Below are positions 61,614 to 64,000 of a stretch of 64,000 bases of DNA, one piece after another. The notes under the pieces are model-generated. The model made no database searches, was not told the origin of the DNA, and worked only from the letters and a program-made list of their open reading frames with translations. The translations under genes were made by a program, and so were the position numbers. Each line of letters begins with the position of its first letter. Positions within the stretch are counted from its first letter, which is position 1. The stretch lies in NCBI RefSeq assembly GCF_009909145.1, contig NZ_JAAAPJ010000010.1, forward strand, positions 1 through 64,000, read 5' to 3'. This DNA comes from Corallococcus silvisoli (GTDB lineage: Bacteria; Myxococcota; Myxococcia; Myxococcales; Myxococcaceae).

Positions 61614-61631
61614 TGCTTGTCTTTGCCGCGG
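61614..61631 (-). promoter_or_regulatory. Conserved block B upstream of arylsulfatase 2
   Basis: TGCTTGTCTTTGCCGCGG (plus strand), 15 of 18 identical to the block upstream of the first arylsulfatase. See that entry for spacing. Confidence 0.4.
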
Positions 61632-61644
61632 TGGAGGCTGACTT

Positions 61645-61802
61645 CGGATTGTTCAAACGGGCGTGCGCTCTTCTCCTCGATTCGCCGTGATCTCACTGGC
61701 TCGTCAGTGACGGTGCGACAGTGGTTGAGTACCCGCCCCTTCTCCGCACAGTATGAGTTCGGGTTGCAGGCAATCGAGAACGTGAGCAAGGGGCTGTGGT
61801 GA
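61645..61802 (+). pseudogene. Unidentified gene end in a lower-GC patch directly before the DUF2019 gene
   Basis: In one frame the plus strand reads ALFSSIRRDLTGSSVTVRQW and then QYEFGLQAIENVSKGLW, stopping TGA at 61800-61802. That stop shares a base with the ATG of the DUF2019 gene. The text is protein-like and the patch has clearly lower GC than its flanks. No start is identifiable, and upstream it runs into the sulfatase control region. I infer the truncated C terminus of an acquired gene, possibly the toxin partner of the DUF2019 protein. Confidence 0.35.
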
Positions 61803-62152
61803 TGCGGCTGGAGGCGCTCGTCGAACAGTTCGCGCACCACGTGGTGGCCCAGAACGAAGCCATCTTCCGGGGAGACGCGCGAACCGGAAACATGCACGCC
61901 CGGAAGTATGGCGCGGCGGTGGACAAGCTCTTGAGTCATGGCGATTCCGGGCGCGAAGCACTCGCCGTCCTGCTCAAGCATGAGCGGATGGATGTTCGCG
62001 TGATGGCCGCGGCGCATCTGCTGCGATACCGCACCGACGAGGCCAAGGCCGTGCTGGAAGAGGCCGCCAAGGGGCAGGGCCTTGTTCCCTTTGGCGCGCG
62101 GCAGACGCTCGAACGCTGGGCCGAGGGAACCTGGTCGCTCGACCCGGGGTGA
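61802..62152 (+). CDS. DUF2019 HEAT-like small protein
   Basis: 116 residues. LEALVEQFAHHVVAQNEAIF, NMHARKYGAAVDKLLSHGDS, ALAVLLKHERMDVRVMAAAH and DEAKAVLEEAAKGQG fit the DUF2019 family, a compact HEAT-like helical repeat. Members often sit beside polymorphic-toxin genes and are suspected immunity proteins. Three starts (GTG 61796, GTG 61799, ATG 61802) are possible; the ATG has AAGGGG at a good distance. GC is lower than that of its neighbours, in keeping with acquisition. Confidence 0.75.
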   Translation: MRLEALVEQFAHHVVAQNEAIFRGDARTGNMHARKYGAAVDKLLSHGDSGREALAVLLKHERMDVRVMAAAHLLRYRTDEAKAVLEEAAKGQGLVPFGARQTLERWAEGTWSLDPG

Positions 62153-62245
62153 GCAGTCGCCGGGCGGCAGGCTGATGGGCCGCCTGGGACCTTGGTCCTC
62201 CTGGGGTTCCTCGCCACCTTCCACGCAGGACGTGGGGAGGCGGAC

Positions 62246-63211
62246 ATGGATGAGCTTGGGGAGACCTTCGCGTTCCTGCTCGATGACCAGGGGCGCGCGC
62301 GTCCTCTTCCGCTGGACGCGCTCCCGGAGTGGAAGCCCTCGGATGGACACCTCTGGTTGAACCTGCCCCCGGACCTCCCCGACCTGCCTCGCGCCCTGGA
62401 GCAACTGCTCCACCTGTCCCCCGAGGCGCGGGACTCCCTCCTCGCTGAAGTGAGTCGCGTCCGCATCGACGTCATCGGCGGCGATCAGCTCGTCCTGCTG
62501 ATGCTCCACCCGGACGTCGTGCACGTGGACGCTCCGCAACGGACGCTGCGCATCTTGGGGACGGTGGATCGCAGCGTCACCGTCGCCGCCGCCGACCAGC
62601 CCGCCATCGCCGACCTGCGGCGGAGGCTGGCCTCGGGCCGGGGCCCCCAAGCCTCGGAGCTCTTCATCACCTTCGCCGGCACCGCCCTCGCGGAGTCCGC
62701 CCTGCGTCTCGCCGACCTGGATGACAGGCTGTCCGAACTGGAAGCCCGCTTCGAGGAGCGCCGCGACGAGGACGCCAACGCGGAGCGGCTTCGCAGGCTG
62801 CGCCGCATCCTCGTGGAACAACGCCGCTTCGTCTCCCTCTGCCGCGACGCCGTCGTGCGCGTCGGCTTGCTCGACGTGGACTGGTTGCACGCCCAGCGGG
62901 ACCAATTGAAGGATCACGCCGCGCGGGCCGGCTCCATCGTCAAGGAGCTGGATGCGTTGGTTGAACGCGCGCGCATCCTCCGTGAGGACGAGAAGGCCCG
63001 TCAGGACGCCAAGAGCCAGCGCATCCTCTACCTGCTCACCATCATCTCCGGCGTCTTCCTGCCGCTGTCGTTCATCACCGGCCTGCTGGGCGTCAACCTG
63101 GGCGGCATGCCCGGCACGCAGTGGAACGGCGCGTTCCTCCTGCTCGTGCTGGTGCTCATCGTCATCGCCGTCGTGGAGTGGCGGGCGCTGCTTCGCCGGG
63201 AGGTCGTCTGA
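62246..63211 (+). CDS. CorA-superfamily metal transporter, ZntB-like
   Basis: 321 residues. A long cytoplasmic domain has HLWLNLPPDLPDLPRALEQL, SRVRIDVIGGDQLVLLMLHP and a helical stalk (ADLDDRLSELEARFEERRDE). Two C-terminal membrane helices frame the signature GVNLGGMPG, which is GxN-type with the GG-x-PG ending as in ZntB zinc/proton transporters (CorA itself has GMN). GGGGAGG sits upstream of the ATG at 62246, so the longer frame from 62192 was rejected. Whether the ion is zinc or magnesium is unresolved. Confidence 0.88.
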   Translation: MDELGETFAFLLDDQGRARPLPLDALPEWKPSDGHLWLNLPPDLPDLPRALEQLLHLSPEARDSLLAEVSRVRIDVIGGDQLVLLMLHPDVVHVDAPQRTLRILGTVDRSVTVAAADQPAIADLRRRLASGRGPQASELFITFAGTALAESALRLADLDDRLSELEARFEERRDEDANAERLRRLRRILVEQRRFVSLCRDAVVRVGLLDVDWLHAQRDQLKDHAARAGSIVKELDALVERARILREDEKARQDAKSQRILYLLTIISGVFLPLSFITGLLGVNLGGMPGTQWNGAFLLLVLVLIVIAVVEWRALLRREVV

Positions 63212-63213
63212 AG

Positions 63214-63235
63214 GCAGGCGGCGTCCCTCGCCTGC
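63214..63235 (+). terminator. Hairpin just after the ZntB-like gene
   Basis: GCAGGCG (63214-63220) pairs with CGCCTGC (63229-63235) around an 8-base loop, two bases after the stop codon. There is no T-run. Confidence 0.4.
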
Positions 63236-63541
63236 GGACAGAGGACTGCGACTCCCGGGGCCGTGGGCGCGGCCTCTACTTCCTCACCAGCTTCATCCTG
63301 GGCGCGGCACAGGCGGGGGAGAACACGATGGCGGGAACCCGGACACGCTGGTTGCTGCCTGGGTTCATGGGGGGCTTGTGCCGCGCCGCTTTCCCCCCGT
63401 CGCCGGAGGCTCCCGTCCTTCGTTGACGGGCGGGCACAGCGGGCCCTCCTCCCTCTGCCTCCACGCTTCATTGTGGAGTGACGGTGCCGGTCCCACACTC
63501 CTCGGGGTGGCGTCCGGGGGATGGCGCGACAGGAGGCGACC
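63236..63541. other. Gene-free stretch upstream of the HAD phosphatase
   Basis: Nothing with a credible start and coding pattern is seen. A 32-codon frame at 63329 (RTRWLLPGFMGG...) is too short to call. The last 60 bases hold the ribosome site for the next gene and presumably its promoter. Confidence 0.4.
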
Positions 63542-64000
63542 GTGGCACGACCCATCCGCGAAGCCCTTCACCCTCGGACCTGCCTGCTCTGGGCGGTCGT
63601 CCTCCTGGTGGCCGTCCCGGTCCAGGCGCTCGCCGCGGATCCGCTGCCCTCCTGGACCGAGGGCCCGGTGAAGCAGTCCATCATCGACTTCGTCACCCGC
63701 TCCACCACCGAGGGCGACCCGGGCTTCATCCCCCCGGAGGAGCGCATCGCCACCTTCGACAACGACGGCACGCTCTGGCAGGAGAAGCCCGTCGTCCAGG
63801 GCGTCTTCCTGCGCGAACAGGTCAAGGCCCTCGTGAAGAAGGACGCGTCGCTCGCGCGAAAGCAGCCCTTCAAGGCCGTGCTGGAAGGCGACCTCGCCCT
63901 GCTCTCATCCATGGATGAGCCTCAGCTGATGGCCCTGTTCGCCGCCGTCCACAAGGACACGACGCAGGAGGCGTTCGCGGATGAGGCGCGTGCCTTCTTC
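63542..64000 (+). CDS. Secreted HAD-superfamily phosphatase, 5' part
   Basis: 153 codons to the window edge, with no stop. GTG at 63542 with AGGAGG six bases upstream. A signal peptide of about 31 residues ends VQALAAD. The HAD motif I is TFDNDGTLWQ with nucleophile Asp73 and acid Asp75, the DNDGT variant typical of periplasmic phosphoserine-phosphatase-like proteins. Motifs II and III lie beyond the window. Substrate unknown. Confidence 0.85.
   Translation, partial: MARPIREALHPRTCLLWAVVLLVAVPVQALAADPLPSWTEGPVKQSIIDFVTRSTTEGDPGFIPPEERIATFDNDGTLWQEKPVVQGVFLREQVKALVKKDASLARKQPFKAVLEGDLALLSSMDEPQLMALFAAVHKDTTQEAFADEARAFF

Overview
The window is about 70% GC, gene-dense, and has strong third-position GC bias, frequent GTG starts and many Cys-rich or proline-rich lipoproteins. 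Together with a TIGR04551-type outer-membrane protein and a cytochrome c/FTR1 fusion, this points to a fruiting myxobacterium (Myxococcota, Corallococcus/Myxococcus group). That assignment is inference. I found no rRNA, tRNA, CRISPR array, insertion sequence or prophage. Most of the window is chromosomal housekeeping content with small accessory pockets.

Layout. 1-5771: the tail of a DUF4139-like protein, a small unknown protein, a PEP-utilising phosphotransferase of the rifampin-phosphotransferase/PEP-synthase type, the wreck of a coupled UbiA-family prenyltransferase gene, and a large repeat-bearing lipoprotein. 5877-15583: an ArnT-like glycosyltransferase, a DUF255 thioredoxin-fold protein, a secreted transglutaminase, overlapping ATP-grasp and GNAT genes, an HD phosphohydrolase, and a NUDIX/metallo-beta-lactamase fusion. 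15604-18581: a probable iron-uptake unit (cytochrome c-FTR1 permease with a Fur-like site). 18644-22534: folA-thyA (coupled), divergent from PduO-type adenosyltransferase, queG and an EamA transporter. 22854-27754: a secreted Cys/Pro protein, mtnP, a YihY-type membrane protein, an M48 lipoprotein protease and mutM.

27807-35577 holds an outer-membrane protein followed by a tight run: an LptM-like lipoprotein, lysA, dapA, dapB, a fumarylacetoacetate-hydrolase-fold protein, folK and a TPR protein. Most of its junctions are ATGA, GTGA or TTGA overlaps, so lysine/diaminopimelate synthesis is tied to folate synthesis and envelope genes. 35585-40702: kdsD, a small transaldolase, an acyl-CoA dehydrogenase, and etfB-etfA as its electron acceptor. 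40791-48521: a Coa1-like protein, an unusual S26-like/GNAT fusion, an S41 peptidase remnant, a second EamA transporter, an MBL exonuclease, a MOSC protein, a DUF3943 outer-membrane protein and a pentapeptide-repeat protein. 48566-56161: an RluA-type synthase, PBP1A, pyrF, a short-chain dehydrogenase, a YqeY-like protein and an AsmA-like protein.

56331-61452 carries two arylsulfatases of different subfamilies whose upstream regions share two conserved blocks, suggesting common control. The right end has a DUF2019 gene that directly follows the end of an anomalous reading frame (possible toxin remnant), a CorA/ZntB-type transporter and the start of a secreted HAD phosphatase.

The strongest leads for something new are the duplicated sulfatase control region, the S26-like/GNAT fusion with a Ser-to-Cys change, the DUF2019/remnant pair, the Fur-like site at the FTR1 fusion, and the prenyltransferase pseudogene coupled to an intact PEP-utilising enzyme.
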